Source of the DNA: Castellaniella sp049651205
Lineage (GTDB): Bacteria > Pseudomonadota > Gammaproteobacteria > Burkholderiales > Burkholderiaceae_B
NCBI RefSeq assembly: GCF_049651205.1
Contig: NZ_JBASBR010000007.1
Coordinates: 496,001 to 560,000 of the forward strand
Direction: 5' to 3'
DNA: 64,000 bases
The position numbers were made by a program, and so were the translations under genes. Below the pieces are notes generated by a model. That model made no database searches. It had not been told where the DNA came from and worked only from the letters and a program-made list of their open reading frames with translations. Shown piece after piece: positions 33,447-43,084 of this stretch. Position 1 is the first letter of the stretch, and each line of letters starts with the position of its first letter.

Positions 33447-36353
33447 ATGTTGTTAATCCTGATCCTGGCGATCCCGTTCGTCGGCAGCTTGTGTACTGCA
33501 CTGCTGCCGTCCAATGCGCGCCGGGCAGGTGCCTGGATTGCGGGCGGCTGTGCCCTGGCCAGCCTGCTGCTGACGCTTTGGCTGACACCCGAGATCGCCA
33601 GCCAACATATTCTCAAAATTACGGTTCCCTGGATACCCTCGCAAGGGGTCGACATCACCTTGCGTATGGACGGCTACGCCTGGCTGTTTGCAATTATCGT
33701 CTCGGCCATGGGCGCACTCATTGCCCTCTATGCCCATTACTATCTCTCCAGCCAGGATCCCGTCCCCCGATTCTTTACCTTTTTGCTCAGCTTCATGGGG
33801 GCCATGCTGGGCGTAGTGCTGGCGGGCAACCTCATTCAGTTGCTGGTGTTCTGGGAGCTCACCAGCCTGTCTTCCTTTATGTTGATCGGCTATTGGCAAC
33901 ACCGTGCCGATGCCCGGCGCGGGGCGCGCATGGCCCTGCTGGTCACGGGTGGTGGCGGGTTCTGCCTGCTGGCCAGCATGCTCATCATCGGCCACATTGT
34001 CGGCAGCTACGATCTCGACGCCGTGCTGGCAGCCGCCACCGAGATCCGCACCCACCGCTGGTACCCGATTCTGCTGGTGCTGCTGGCATTGGGAGCACTC
34101 ACCAAAAGCGCACAATTTCCGTTTCACTTCTGGTTACCCAACGCCATGGCGGCCCCGACACCTGTCTCGGCATATCTGCACTCGGCCACGATGGTCAAGG
34201 CCGGGGTGTTTTTACTGGCTCGTTTCTGGCCGATTTTTTCGGGCACCGACTGGTGGACATGGACAATCGGCGGCGCAGGCTTATGCTCATTGGTACTAGG
34301 GGCCTATGCAGCAATTTTTCAGCGCGACATCAAAAGCGTACTGGCGTATTCCACCATCAGCCACCTGGGGCTGATCACCCTGCTGCTGGGCATGAACAGC
34401 CGCTTGGCACTGGTGGCTGCGGTGTTTCACATGATCAACCACGCCACCTTCAAGGCGTCCCTGTTCATGGCGGCCGGGATCGTCGATCACGAAAGCGGCA
34501 CACGAGACCTCACCCGCCTCTCAGGCCTGCGTCACCTGATGCCGCTGACGGCAACGCTGGCCATGGTGTCGGCAGCCGCAATGGCCGGGGTGCCCCTGCT
34601 CAACGGCTTTATCTCCAAAGAAATGTTTTTTGCCGAAACCATCTTCGCCACCGGGCATGGCATTACCCGCTGGGGATTGCCGGCAGTGGCCGTCATTGCC
34701 GGCGCATTCAGCGTCACGTATTCGCTGCGGCTGGTGATGCAGGTCTTTTTTGGCCCTGTGGCCACAGACTTACCCCGCACACCACACGATCCCGCCCGCA
34801 TGATGCTCATCCCCTGCGCCGTGCTGGTACTGATCTGCCTGGGCGTCGGGATTTTCCCGTCCTTCACGCTAGGCCCCACCCTGACACTGGTGATGCACGG
34901 GCTGCTGGGCGAAGACGTGCCGATCTACAACTTGCAACTCTGGCACGGCATCAACCTGCCGCTGGTCATGAGCCTGATTGCTCTGGCGGCTGGTGTTGCC
35001 CTGTACGCCGCCCTGCGCCGGCGCGACACCCTGGCGCCCGGCCGGGTTCCCCTGATCTACCGCCTCGACGGACGCCAAAGCTTTGAGTGGCTACTGGAAG
35101 CCACAGATACTGCCTCGGCGATCTTGCTGCGCTACCTGCACAGTGCACGCCTGCAGCCGCAGGTATTGCTGCTGGTTGTCTGTACATTGGGGGTGGCCTG
35201 CCTGCCCTTGCTTAGCGGCGGATGGTGGTCGCAGATAGAACTCACCAATACTCCGCTGCAGTGGTCGTTTGGCCTGATGTGGCTGGCTGGTGGCGCCTGC
35301 GCCATCGCTGCCGCCTACCAGGCCAAATACCACCGCATGGCCTCATTGATGCTAGCCGGCGCCACCGGCCTGATCACCTGCGTCACATTTGCCTGGCTGT
35401 CCGCTCCCGATCTGGCGCTCACACAGTTGTCGGTTGAGGTGGTGACCACAGTTTTGATTTTGCTGGGGCTGCGCTGGCTGCCACCGCGCATCGAGGAGTT
35501 TCCCGCCGCCACCTGGCAGCGTGCCCAATGGCGGCGCATCCGCGACCTCGTCGTAGCCATCGCCGGCGGCACAGGCCTGGCCATCCTGGCCTATGTGATG
35601 ATGACACGCCCGGACGTGCAACCGCGCATCTCCGAATTTTTTGTCGAACAAGCCTTGCCCCTGGGTGGCGGCGCCAATGTTGTCAATGTCATTTTGGTTG
35701 ACTTCCGAGCCTTTGATACCTTCGGCGAAATCACCGTGCTGGCCATTGTGGCCCTAAGTGTGTACGCTCTGCTGCGCCGCTTCAGGCCCCCGGCAGAAGC
35801 CCTGATCGTGTCATCCAGGCAGCAGGCCCTGCGCGCACAACCCAACGAGCACGAACCCAACCTGAATGCACCGCTGCCCGATGGCCTGATGCGCATCCCC
35901 GCCGTACTGGTGCGCCTGATGCTGCCGGTCTCCACCTTGATCTCCGTGTATTTTCTGTTGCGCGGCCATAACTTGCCGGGCGGCGGATTTGTGGGCGGCT
36001 TGGTGATGGCCACCGGGATCATCCTGCAATACATGGTGGGCGGCACCCTTTGGGTCGAGGCCCGCCCCCTGATCCGCCCGCAAGCCTGGATTGCCCTGGG
36101 GCTTCTGGTGGCGGGTGGCGCCGCCATGGCCGTCTGGTGGGCCGGCCAGCCACTGCTATCCGCCTATACCGCCGATATCACATTGCCGCTGGTGGGCACG
36201 GTTCATCTGTCCAGCGTGCTGGCGTTTGATCTGGGCGTCTATATGCTGGTGGTGGGCGCCACAATCTTATTTTTGGTGGCACTGGCTCACCAGTCATTAC
36301 GCTTCCATCGCAAGCTCACAGAGCCCACCGACAGCGTACTGAAGGAGGCTTGA
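33447..36353 (+). CDS. mrpA: Mrp Na+/H+ antiporter subunit A (fused A+B)
   Basis: Large membrane subunit of 968 residues, related to complex I NuoL. LVFWELTSLSSFMLIGYW, TKSAQFPFHFWLPNAMAAPTP and HLGLITLLLG are NuoL-type proton-channel motifs. The C-terminal ~150 residues (STLISVYFLLRGHNLPGGGF) are the MrpB domain, so no separate mrpB gene is present, as in PhaAB-type systems. First gene of a six-gene operon with ATGA overlaps. It exports Na+ (or K+) for H+ and helps growth in salt or at high pH. Confidence 0.95.
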   Translation: MLLILILAIPFVGSLCTALLPSNARRAGAWIAGGCALASLLLTLWLTPEIASQHILKITVPWIPSQGVDITLRMDGYAWLFAIIVSAMGALIALYAHYYLSSQDPVPRFFTFLLSFMGAMLGVVLAGNLIQLLVFWELTSLSSFMLIGYWQHRADARRGARMALLVTGGGGFCLLASMLIIGHIVGSYDLDAVLAAATEIRTHRWYPILLVLLALGALTKSAQFPFHFWLPNAMAAPTPVSAYLHSATMVKAGVFLLARFWPIFSGTDWWTWTIGGAGLCSLVLGAYAAIFQRDIKSVLAYSTISHLGLITLLLGMNSRLALVAAVFHMINHATFKASLFMAAGIVDHESGTRDLTRLSGLRHLMPLTATLAMVSAAAMAGVPLLNGFISKEMFFAETIFATGHGITRWGLPAVAVIAGAFSVTYSLRLVMQVFFGPVATDLPRTPHDPARMMLIPCAVLVLICLGVGIFPSFTLGPTLTLVMHGLLGEDVPIYNLQLWHGINLPLVMSLIALAAGVALYAALRRRDTLAPGRVPLIYRLDGRQSFEWLLEATDTASAILLRYLHSARLQPQVLLLVVCTLGVACLPLLSGGWWSQIELTNTPLQWSFGLMWLAGGACAIAAAYQAKYHRMASLMLAGATGLITCVTFAWLSAPDLALTQLSVEVVTTVLILLGLRWLPPRIEEFPAATWQRAQWRRIRDLVVAIAGGTGLAILAYVMMTRPDVQPRISEFFVEQALPLGGGANVVNVILVDFRAFDTFGEITVLAIVALSVYALLRRFRPPAEALIVSSRQQALRAQPNEHEPNLNAPLPDGLMRIPAVLVRLMLPVSTLISVYFLLRGHNLPGGGFVGGLVMATGIILQYMVGGTLWVEARPLIRPQAWIALGLLVAGGAAMAVWWAGQPLLSAYTADITLPLVGTVHLSSVLAFDLGVYMLVVGATILFLVALAHQSLRFHRKLTEPTDSVLKEA

Positions 36354-36355
36354 CG

Positions 36356-36697
36356 ATGGAATGGATATTGGCACTGGCGATTGGCGTACTGGCAGGATCA
36401 GGGATCTGGCTGCTGCTGCGCCCACGCACCTTCCAGTTCATTATGGGCCTGGCCCTGATGGCCTATGCCGTCAACCTGTTTATCTTTGCCATGGGGCAGT
36501 TGCGGCTGGATGCCCCCCCGGTCATCGACCTGCACTGGGCAGACCCCGCCAGCTACACAGACCCCTTGCCCCAGGCCCTGGTGCTCACGGCCATCGTCAT
36601 CGGGTTTGCCACTACCGCCCTCTTTTTGGTGGTGCTGCTGGTGGCACGCGGGATGAATGATACCGATCACGTCGACGGCGAGGAAAGCCGGCCATGA
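36356..36697 (+). CDS. mrpC: Mrp antiporter subunit C
   Basis: NuoK-like subunit of 113 residues with three hydrophobic segments, including LMAYAVNLFIFAMG and the C-terminal ALVLTAIVIGFATTALF. ATG at 36356 is preferred because AGGAGG is 7 bases upstream; a TTG 6 bases earlier is the alternative. It starts 2 bp after mrpA stops and overlaps mrpD. Confidence 0.93.
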   Translation: MEWILALAIGVLAGSGIWLLLRPRTFQFIMGLALMAYAVNLFIFAMGQLRLDAPPVIDLHWADPASYTDPLPQALVLTAIVIGFATTALFLVVLLVARGMNDTDHVDGEESRP

Positions 36698-38319
36698 GCT
36701 TCTGGATGCAGCACCTACCGGTTCTGCCAGTACTGATTCCGCTGTTGTCAGGCGCCTTGATGCTACTGACGCGCGACAGCCAGCGCACCTTGCGTCTGGC
36801 GCTTGCCGTACTGTCGCTAAGTCTGCTGGCCTTTAGTGCCCTGGCCCTGATCCGCGCCACACAAGGTATTGGGGGTTCCGTCTGGCCACAAGATATCGGT
36901 GTCTATCGGCTGGGCAACTGGCCAGCGCCGTTTGGCATCGTTCTGGTGGCCGACCGTCTGTCGGCCCTGATGCTGGGCCTGACTGCTGTACTGGGCAGTT
37001 GCACCTGGGTATATGCCACCGCACGCTGGGATCGCGTGGGCAGCCATTTTCATCCCCTGTTTCAGCTACAGCTGATGGGCCTGAACGGCGCCTTCCTGGC
37101 GGGCGACCTCTTCAACTTATTTGTTTTCTTCGAGATCCTGCTGACTGCCTCGTATGGTCTGATGCTGCACGGCTCGGGCAAATATCGGGTGGGCGCGGGC
37201 CTGCACTATATCGGCATCAACCTGATCGCCTCCTTTTTGTTGCTGATCGCCATCGCCCTGATTTACCGGCTGACCGGCACCCTGAACCTTGCCGATATTT
37301 CCGTACGTGCACAGGCGCTTGGCGGCGCAGACCGCCAGCTCTTTGACAGTGCCGCCGCCATTTTGGGTATCGCTTTTCTGATCAAAGCCGCCGCCTGGCC
37401 GCTTAATTTCTGGTTGCCCAACACCTACTCGCAAGCCTGCGCACCGGTGGCCGCCCTGTTTGCTCTCATGACCAAAGTGGGCATCTATGCCTTGCTCAGA
37501 ATCGGCTCTTTGCTGGTACCCGCAGGCGCACCCGCAGCCTTCGGCGGCGCCTGGATGTTTCCGGCTGGCATCGCCACACTGGTATTTGGCGCCCTGGGCA
37601 TGCTGGCCAATAGCGAGCCACGCCGGATTGCCGCCTATGCAATCATCACATCCTCAGGCACGCTCTTTGCAGCCCTGGGAATGCCAGGTGTCACCCTGAC
37701 CGGGCCAGCACTCTATTACCTTCTCAGCTCGGTCCTGGGGTTGGGCGCCTTATTCTTGTTGCTCGAACTCACCGAGCGCAGTCAATCGTTTGGCGCCAAT
37801 ATCCTGGCCATCACCCAGGAGGCCTTCGAAGCCGACGCACCCGACGAAGCCAGCCTATCAGAACAGGTAGTGGGCACACCGCTGCCTGCCACTATGGCCT
37901 TTCTGGGCCTCAGCTTTTTTGCCTGCTCGCTGCTGGTCATCGGCCTGCCGCCGCTGTCGGGGTTTGTGGCCAAGTTTTCGCTGCTGTCGGCAGCCCTGCG
38001 TACGGCCGAATTCGGCGCACCCACCCTTAACGTCTGGCTACTGGTGACAGCCATGCTGGGCTCGGGGTTTGCCTGCCTGATGGCGCTGGGCCGGTGCGGC
38101 GTACGGCTCTTTTGGGTGCCGGATGATCTGCACGTGCCCACGCTCAAGCTCAGCGAAGTCGCGCCCATCCTGTTTTTGCTGGGTGCCTGTGCCGCACTGA
38201 CCATAGAAGCCGGGCCGGTGATGAACTATCTTGAGTCCACGGCACAGTATCTGGATCAACCTGGCCTGTATGTCCAGAACGTGCTGGATTCTGCCCGCTA
38301 CGCCGGAGCCCGGCCATGA
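36694..38319 (+). CDS. mrpD: Mrp antiporter subunit D
   Basis: NuoN/NuoM-like subunit of 541 residues, about 14 transmembrane segments. FNLFVFFEILLTASYGLMLH and IKAAAWPLNFWLPNTYSQA hold the conserved Glu and Lys used for proton transfer. Overlaps mrpC and mrpE by 4 bp (ATGA) at both ends, so stoichiometric translation with its partners is expected. Confidence 0.95.
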   Translation: MSFWMQHLPVLPVLIPLLSGALMLLTRDSQRTLRLALAVLSLSLLAFSALALIRATQGIGGSVWPQDIGVYRLGNWPAPFGIVLVADRLSALMLGLTAVLGSCTWVYATARWDRVGSHFHPLFQLQLMGLNGAFLAGDLFNLFVFFEILLTASYGLMLHGSGKYRVGAGLHYIGINLIASFLLLIAIALIYRLTGTLNLADISVRAQALGGADRQLFDSAAAILGIAFLIKAAAWPLNFWLPNTYSQACAPVAALFALMTKVGIYALLRIGSLLVPAGAPAAFGGAWMFPAGIATLVFGALGMLANSEPRRIAAYAIITSSGTLFAALGMPGVTLTGPALYYLLSSVLGLGALFLLLELTERSQSFGANILAITQEAFEADAPDEASLSEQVVGTPLPATMAFLGLSFFACSLLVIGLPPLSGFVAKFSLLSAALRTAEFGAPTLNVWLLVTAMLGSGFACLMALGRCGVRLFWVPDDLHVPTLKLSEVAPILFLLGACAALTIEAGPVMNYLESTAQYLDQPGLYVQNVLDSARYAGARP

Positions 38320-38807
38320 TCAAACGTGCGCGTGCCTACTTACCCATGATCGTCCTGCTGCTGGTGCTTTGGCTGGTGCTGAACGATTCTTTGTCCAATG
38401 GGCAGATGGTGCTGGGGCTGCTGATTGCCCTCGCGCTCAGCCTGTTGGCGCCTATCCTCAGGCCCGTACGCTCGCGCCCGCGTCATCCTTTGATTGCACT
38501 GCGCCTGATCGGCCACGTGGCCACCGATATCCTGTACTCCAATTATCAGGTCAGCCGCCGTATTTTGCAGGGTGCTGCTACCAGCGCCCAACCCGGCTTC
38601 CTGGATATCCCCCTGCGCATTCGCGACCCCCACGGCCTGGCCGCCCTGGCCTGCATTGTCACCTTTACGCCCGGCACGGTCTGGGCAGGCCACAACCCCG
38701 AGCGTAATCTGCTCACATTGCATGTGCTTGATCTGAGCGATCCAGCAGGTTTAACCCGGATCATCCAGAATCGCTATGAAAGCCCCCTGATGGAGATTTT
38801 CCAATGA
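38316..38807 (+). CDS. mrpE: Mrp antiporter subunit E
   Basis: Subunit of 163 residues: two N-terminal membrane segments and a cytoplasmic domain with TFTPGTVWAGHNPERNLLTL, the family's conserved core (TxTPGT). MrpE is needed for assembly of the hetero-oligomer. Overlaps both neighbours by 4 bp. Confidence 0.92.
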   Translation: MIKRARAYLPMIVLLLVLWLVLNDSLSNGQMVLGLLIALALSLLAPILRPVRSRPRHPLIALRLIGHVATDILYSNYQVSRRILQGAATSAQPGFLDIPLRIRDPHGLAALACIVTFTPGTVWAGHNPERNLLTLHVLDLSDPAGLTRIIQNRYESPLMEIFQ

Positions 38808-39088
38808 GCGCCCTGATCGTCTCCTGGGCAGGCAGCTTTGCCCTGCTATGTTTTACGCTGGGGCTGGCCTGCGCCGTCCTGCGCCTGATCCGCGGCCCAC
38901 GCGCCGAAGACCGCATCCTGGCGCTCGACACCCTATATATCAATGGCATGCTGATTTTGTTGGTGCTGGGCCTACGCTTCGAAGCAGGCCTCTACTTTGA
39001 TATCGCCCTGCTCATCGCCCTGTTCGGATTTGTAGGCTCAGCAGCCTTGTCCAAATTTTTGCTGCACGGTGAGGTCATCGAACCATGA
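38804..39088 (+). CDS. mrpF: Mrp antiporter subunit F
   Basis: Small three-segment membrane subunit (94 residues) with the family's RGPRAEDRILALDTL motif after the first segment. The Asp in this loop is conserved in MrpF. Overlaps mrpE and mrpG by 4 bp. Confidence 0.92.
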   Translation: MSALIVSWAGSFALLCFTLGLACAVLRLIRGPRAEDRILALDTLYINGMLILLVLGLRFEAGLYFDIALLIALFGFVGSAALSKFLLHGEVIEP

Positions 39089-39426
39089 ACGCACTGCCGC
39101 TTTGGGCCGCCATCCTGATGGCGTTATTGATGGTGCTGGCAGGGGTGGTAACCCTGATTGGCTCGATCGGTCTGTTGCGTCTGCCCAGTTTCAACGAACG
39201 CATGCACGCCCCTACCCTGGGCACTACCTTGGGCACTTTCTGCATGGTATTGGCGTCTACTTTAGTGGCCAGCTTGCTGCACGGCCGGCCTATTTTTCAC
39301 GAATGGCTGATCAGCCTGTTTTTGTTCATAACGGCACCGGTAACAGCCATTTTACTGATGCAAAGCGCCACACAACGCCACCCGGCCAAGCGCTCCCAGC
39401 CTCCAACTGACCCCCCCACCCCCTAA
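39085..39426 (+). CDS. mrpG: Mrp antiporter subunit G
   Basis: Last subunit (113 residues), three membrane segments. The family pattern GSIGLLRLPSFNERMHAPTL lies between the first two, and a Pro/Thr-rich tail ends the protein. The operon ends here; I see no strong terminator in the ~100 bp before the next gene. Confidence 0.92.
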   Translation: MNALPLWAAILMALLMVLAGVVTLIGSIGLLRLPSFNERMHAPTLGTTLGTFCMVLASTLVASLLHGRPIFHEWLISLFLFITAPVTAILLMQSATQRHPAKRSQPPTDPPTP

Positions 39427-39530
39427 GCCAGAACAAATTTGTAACATCGACATAGGGGCAAACCCGTACACTATACGAGTCCCTGAACCGGGCCGGGACA
39501 GCGCCCGGAGTTCAAAAAGGAGTGCTCATT

Positions 39531-39992
39531 ATGCGTCAAGCACTGAAAATTTCTTTACGCGCCAGCATGCTGGCGGCAGGGTTGGGTTATGCCACGCTTT
39601 TTGCGCCAGGCGCTCAGGCGGCCAGCCAATATCAGCAGGATGTACAACGCTGCAACACCACGCCAGGCATCGACAAGCAAGCTTGCCTGCAAGAAGCAGG
39701 GGCCGCTGCGCAAGCTGCCGAGCAAGGCAAGCTGACTACGCCTTCAATGCAAGCCGAAAGCCAGAATCGTACCCGACGCTGCAGCAATTTGCCGGCCGAC
39801 AAACGCCAGGATTGCATGATCCTGATGGAAGACACCCACGCACAAACGCAGGGTTCGGTGCAATCAGGTGGTGTCATCCGTGAAACCACGATCACCATCC
39901 CGGCACCGGTAACATCGGCGCCCACAAGCACCACGCCTGCAACACCGGCACCAACCACCACCACACCCGTGATGCCGTCTTCAAGCTACTGA
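39531..39992 (+). CDS. Small periplasmic protein with duplicated Cys motif and Pro/Thr tail
   Basis: A 153-residue protein with a clear Sec signal peptide (cleavage after GAQA, residue ~31). The mature part contains two similar units, RCNTTPGIDKQAC and RCSNLPADKRQDC, followed by a ~35-residue Pro/Thr/Ala-rich tail of the kind that spans peptidoglycan or is unstructured. ATG at 39531 has AAGGAG 8 bases before; GTG at 39522 is less likely. A GC-rich hairpin (39488–39508) sits just ahead of the ribosome site. I do not know the function; disulfide pairing within each unit is plausible. Confidence 0.7.
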   Translation: MRQALKISLRASMLAAGLGYATLFAPGAQAASQYQQDVQRCNTTPGIDKQACLQEAGAAAQAAEQGKLTTPSMQAESQNRTRRCSNLPADKRQDCMILMEDTHAQTQGSVQSGGVIRETTITIPAPVTSAPTSTTPATPAPTTTTPVMPSSSY

Positions 39993-40028
39993 TGGTTTCG
40001 GTATAAGCGGCGCCCCGCCAACAAAGAG

Positions 40029-40062
40029 GATCCTTGGTCAGGAACCCCACTGATCAAGGATC
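40029..40062 (-). terminator. Hairpin terminator after kup
   Basis: 13-bp arms (40029–40041 and 40050–40062) with one wobble and an 8-base loop. It overlaps the last bases of the kup stop region and lies between converging genes, so it may work in both directions. T-runs are weak on either side. Confidence 0.55.
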
Positions 40063-41951
40063 TAAAGCTCCATCTGCATGCCCATCTCCACCACCCGATT
40101 GGGGGGGATCTTGTAGAACCGGGTGGTTCTACTGGCATTACGGGCCATAAGGGCAAACAAATGACGCCGCCAGCTCTGGTACCAGGGCAGGCGGCGTATC
40201 ACAATGACGGTCTGGCGAGACAGGAAATACGAGGTTTGCATCGGCTCGAGATTCAGCTCGGGCACTTCCTGACCAATTTGCTCAACCACTTGCGGCACGT
40301 TGGGCTCTTGTTTAAAGCCCCATCGCGCCACGGCCTGCCAGCTGCTGCGGCTGACGCGTTCAACCTTCACCCGCTCATTAAAAGGCACATAGGGCACATC
40401 CGCCACCTCGATGGTGAGAAACAGCGCCTGCTCGTGCAGTATCTTATTGTGTTTCAAGTTGTGTAAGAGCGCCGGTGGCACCGTGCCCACAATCATGCTC
40501 ATAAACACAGCCGTCCCCGGTACCCGGGTGGGCGGATAGGCCTCCAGGGACTCCATAAAATTGACCAGCGGCTGGTGATCACCCAGCAGCGTGTCATGGA
40601 TACGCTGGCGCCCCTGCTTCCAGGTCATCATCAGCGTCAGCAGCACAATGCCCACCAGCAATGGCAGCCACCCGCCCTCGTGGATCTTGAGCGTGTTGGA
40701 CGTAAACAGCAGGATATCAATGATCAGAAACACGGTGATCAGAACCAACCACGCCACCCGGCGCACCCCACGGGCCGCTCGCGGCAGCACGGCAAAAGCC
40801 AGCAGCGACGTCATCAGCATGGTGCCTGTGACCGCAAAACCGTATGCATGGGCCAGCCGATCAGAAGAACCAAACGCCAAGATCAGCACCATCACCGCCG
40901 CCATCAGCAACCAGTTGACGCGTGGCAGATAGATCTGGCCTTCTTCGCGCGCAGAGGTGTGCTGGATGACCATACGCGGCCAATAGCCCAGTTGCACTGC
41001 CTGGCGCGTCATGGAAAATGCCCCCGAGATCACCGACTGCGATGCAATCACCGTAGCCACGGTAGCCAGGGCCACCAGCGGGATCACCGCCCACTCGGGC
41101 GCGAGCAGAAAAAACGGATTACTGATGGCTGACGGATCGGCCAGCAGCAGTGCACCCTGGCCAAAGTAGCAAAGCAGCAACGCCGGCAATACCAATGCAA
41201 ACCACGCCCGGCGAATAATCGTACGGCCAAAGTGGCCCATATCGGCATAAAGCGCCTCGGCTCCGGTCAGTGCAAGCACCAACGCGCCCAGCGCCAAAAA
41301 GGTTTCCCAGGGCGCATCACCAATAAACCGGATGGCCCACAAGGGGTTGATGGCCTGCAGCACATGCGGCTGCTGCAACACACGCCAGCCACCCAGCACA
41401 CCCAGCGTGAGAAACCACAGCAACATAACCGGGCCAAACAGCTTGCCCACGGTACCTGTGCCGCGCGACTGCACCATGAATAACGCCACCAGCACCACCA
41501 CGGCTATGGGCACCACCCAGGCATCCAGACGATGCGACACCACACCGATGCCTTCCACAGCCGACAGCACAGAGATGGCCGGGGTGATCATGCTGTCGCC
41601 GTAAAAGAGGGCTGCACCAATCAGGCCCAGGATCGCCAGCCGCCAGCGGGTGCGATTGGGCCGCCCGCGCATGGCAAGCTCCATCAGGGCCAATGTGCCA
41701 CCCTCGCCCCGGTTATCGGCGCGCAACACGCAGATTACATATTTGACAGATGCCACCAGCACCAGCATCCAAAAGAGGATGGACAGCATCCCCAGCACGT
41801 GCTCGACATCCGGCTGAGCAGAACCTGACAACGCCACCTTGATGGTATACAGCGGGCTGGTGCCGATATCCCCATAAACCACCCCCAGGGCGCCCACCAG
41901 CAAGGCAGTGCGGCTTGTGCCGGTGTCCGGCTCTTTTGCATGTATGTTCAT
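40062..41951 (-). CDS. kup: Potassium uptake protein Kup
   Basis: K+/H+ symporter of 629 residues with 12 membrane segments and a ~180-residue cytoplasmic tail. LGVVYGDIGTSPLYTIKVAL opens segment 1, GGTLALMELAMRGRP follows segment 2, and LGLIGAALFYGDSMITPAIS and LTGAEALYADMGHFGR are hallmark Kup segments. It starts 2 bp after the histidine kinase stop, so the transporter is co-expressed with its presumed sensor. Sodium- or Cs-selective variants cannot be told from sequence. Confidence 0.96.
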   Translation of the reverse strand: MNIHAKEPDTGTSRTALLVGALGVVYGDIGTSPLYTIKVALSGSAQPDVEHVLGMLSILFWMLVLVASVKYVICVLRADNRGEGGTLALMELAMRGRPNRTRWRLAILGLIGAALFYGDSMITPAISVLSAVEGIGVVSHRLDAWVVPIAVVVLVALFMVQSRGTGTVGKLFGPVMLLWFLTLGVLGGWRVLQQPHVLQAINPLWAIRFIGDAPWETFLALGALVLALTGAEALYADMGHFGRTIIRRAWFALVLPALLLCYFGQGALLLADPSAISNPFFLLAPEWAVIPLVALATVATVIASQSVISGAFSMTRQAVQLGYWPRMVIQHTSAREEGQIYLPRVNWLLMAAVMVLILAFGSSDRLAHAYGFAVTGTMLMTSLLAFAVLPRAARGVRRVAWLVLITVFLIIDILLFTSNTLKIHEGGWLPLLVGIVLLTLMMTWKQGRQRIHDTLLGDHQPLVNFMESLEAYPPTRVPGTAVFMSMIVGTVPPALLHNLKHNKILHEQALFLTIEVADVPYVPFNERVKVERVSRSSWQAVARWGFKQEPNVPQVVEQIGQEVPELNLEPMQTSYFLSRQTVIVIRRLPWYQSWRRHLFALMARNASRTTRFYKIPPNRVVEMGMQMEL

Positions 41952-41953
41952 GG

Positions 41954-43084
41954 TTACTCAACCCGCGTCAGACAGGCACCCCGGCGGGGTCCGGGAAAGC
42001 TCAAGGTGACGCGTGTCCCCGAAAACGCTGGCCGGCTGGTGATTTTCCACCAGGCGCCATGCGCCCGGGCAATCTCACGGACAATCGCCAGGCCCAGGCC
42101 GGCCCCGCCCGCACGCGCATCCGCGGCGCGATAAAACGCTTCAAAAACGCGCTCGATATCCTCGGTATCAATGCCAGGCCCATCGTCCTCCACCGAAAAC
42201 GAAGGGGGGTTGGCCATGACCCTAAGGTGAACACCCGCAGACCCACAGCCGTAACGCAAGGCATTGTCAATCAGATTGCCCAGCAACTCACCCAGAAGAA
42301 TGGGATCCCCATCCACCCAGACGGGTTCATCGGGGGCAGACAGCTGAATGGCCACACCCCGTTCGCGGGCGCGATCCAGCCAGTTGGCGCCGGTCTGGCG
42401 CATCCACTCGCATAAATCGAGGCGCTCAAAACTGTCCTGCGGCCGTGTAGCATGATCAGCCCGGGCCAGCACCAGCAGCTGCTGGCCCATGCGGATCATG
42501 TGGTCAGACACGGTCTTGATGCGCATGGCCCGCACACGGATATCATCAGGCAGTGTTTGTGCCAGCATCAGTTCAGACTCAAGTTTCAGGCCCGCAAGGG
42601 GTGTGCGCAGCTGGTGGGCCGCATGGCCAATGAAGCGGCGCTGCGCCTGCACGGAGTCGTCCAGGCGCAGCAGCAAATCGTTAAAGTGCAAGACAAGCGG
42701 CGCAATCTCGCTGGGCAAGCCGGCCAGATCCAGTGGTTGCAGATCTTCAATCGAACGCTGCCGGATCTGATCAGCAAGCTGATTGACTGAGGTCAGCTCG
42801 TGGCGGATGCCGGAAATCAGCACCCACACAAACAACACCACCAGCAAGCCCTGGGTCAGCAACATCACCCAGAACAAATCCCGAAGCAGCCAGGGTTGTG
42901 GCCGGATGACGCCTGTCATGAACCAGGTGGCCAGCAAATCGATGGCTACGAGGATAAAAAATGCCGGTAACAGCCGGCGCACCAGCCGGCGTGCGAGGGA
43001 GTCCTGCGGCATCAGCCGCTCGAACAGGCCCAGGGCCTGGTGATCGGCTTCTTGCGAGTGGGTACCTACAGGCTTATTGCGCAC
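41954..43084 (-). CDS. Sensor histidine kinase
   Basis: Membrane kinase of about 376 residues. Two hydrophobic segments (ILVAIDLLATWF and LLTQGLLVVLFVWVLI) are divided by only ~15 residues, so there is almost no periplasmic sensor domain. A HAMP-like linker, the phospho-acceptor His in FIGHAAHQLRTPLAGL, the N box (LLGNLIDNALRYG) and the G boxes (DDGPGID; GGAGLGLAIV) follow. GTG at 43084 overlaps the regulator's end by 11 bp; ATG at 43012 is an alternative. It lies between an OmpR-type regulator and kup. Confidence 0.88.
   Translation of the reverse strand: MRNKPVGTHSQEADHQALGLFERLMPQDSLARRLVRRLLPAFFILVAIDLLATWFMTGVIRPQPWLLRDLFWVMLLTQGLLVVLFVWVLISGIRHELTSVNQLADQIRQRSIEDLQPLDLAGLPSEIAPLVLHFNDLLLRLDDSVQAQRRFIGHAAHQLRTPLAGLKLESELMLAQTLPDDIRVRAMRIKTVSDHMIRMGQQLLVLARADHATRPQDSFERLDLCEWMRQTGANWLDRARERGVAIQLSAPDEPVWVDGDPILLGELLGNLIDNALRYGCGSAGVHLRVMANPPSFSVEDDGPGIDTEDIERVFEAFYRAADARAGGAGLGLAIVREIARAHGAWWKITSRPAFSGTRVTLSFPGPRRGACLTRVE

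Noticed and set aside
33437..35086. A 549-codon rightward frame overlapping mrpA in another phase
   Set aside because: Translation is Arg/His/Gly-rich without family features; the overlapping 968-codon frame is a clear MrpA.
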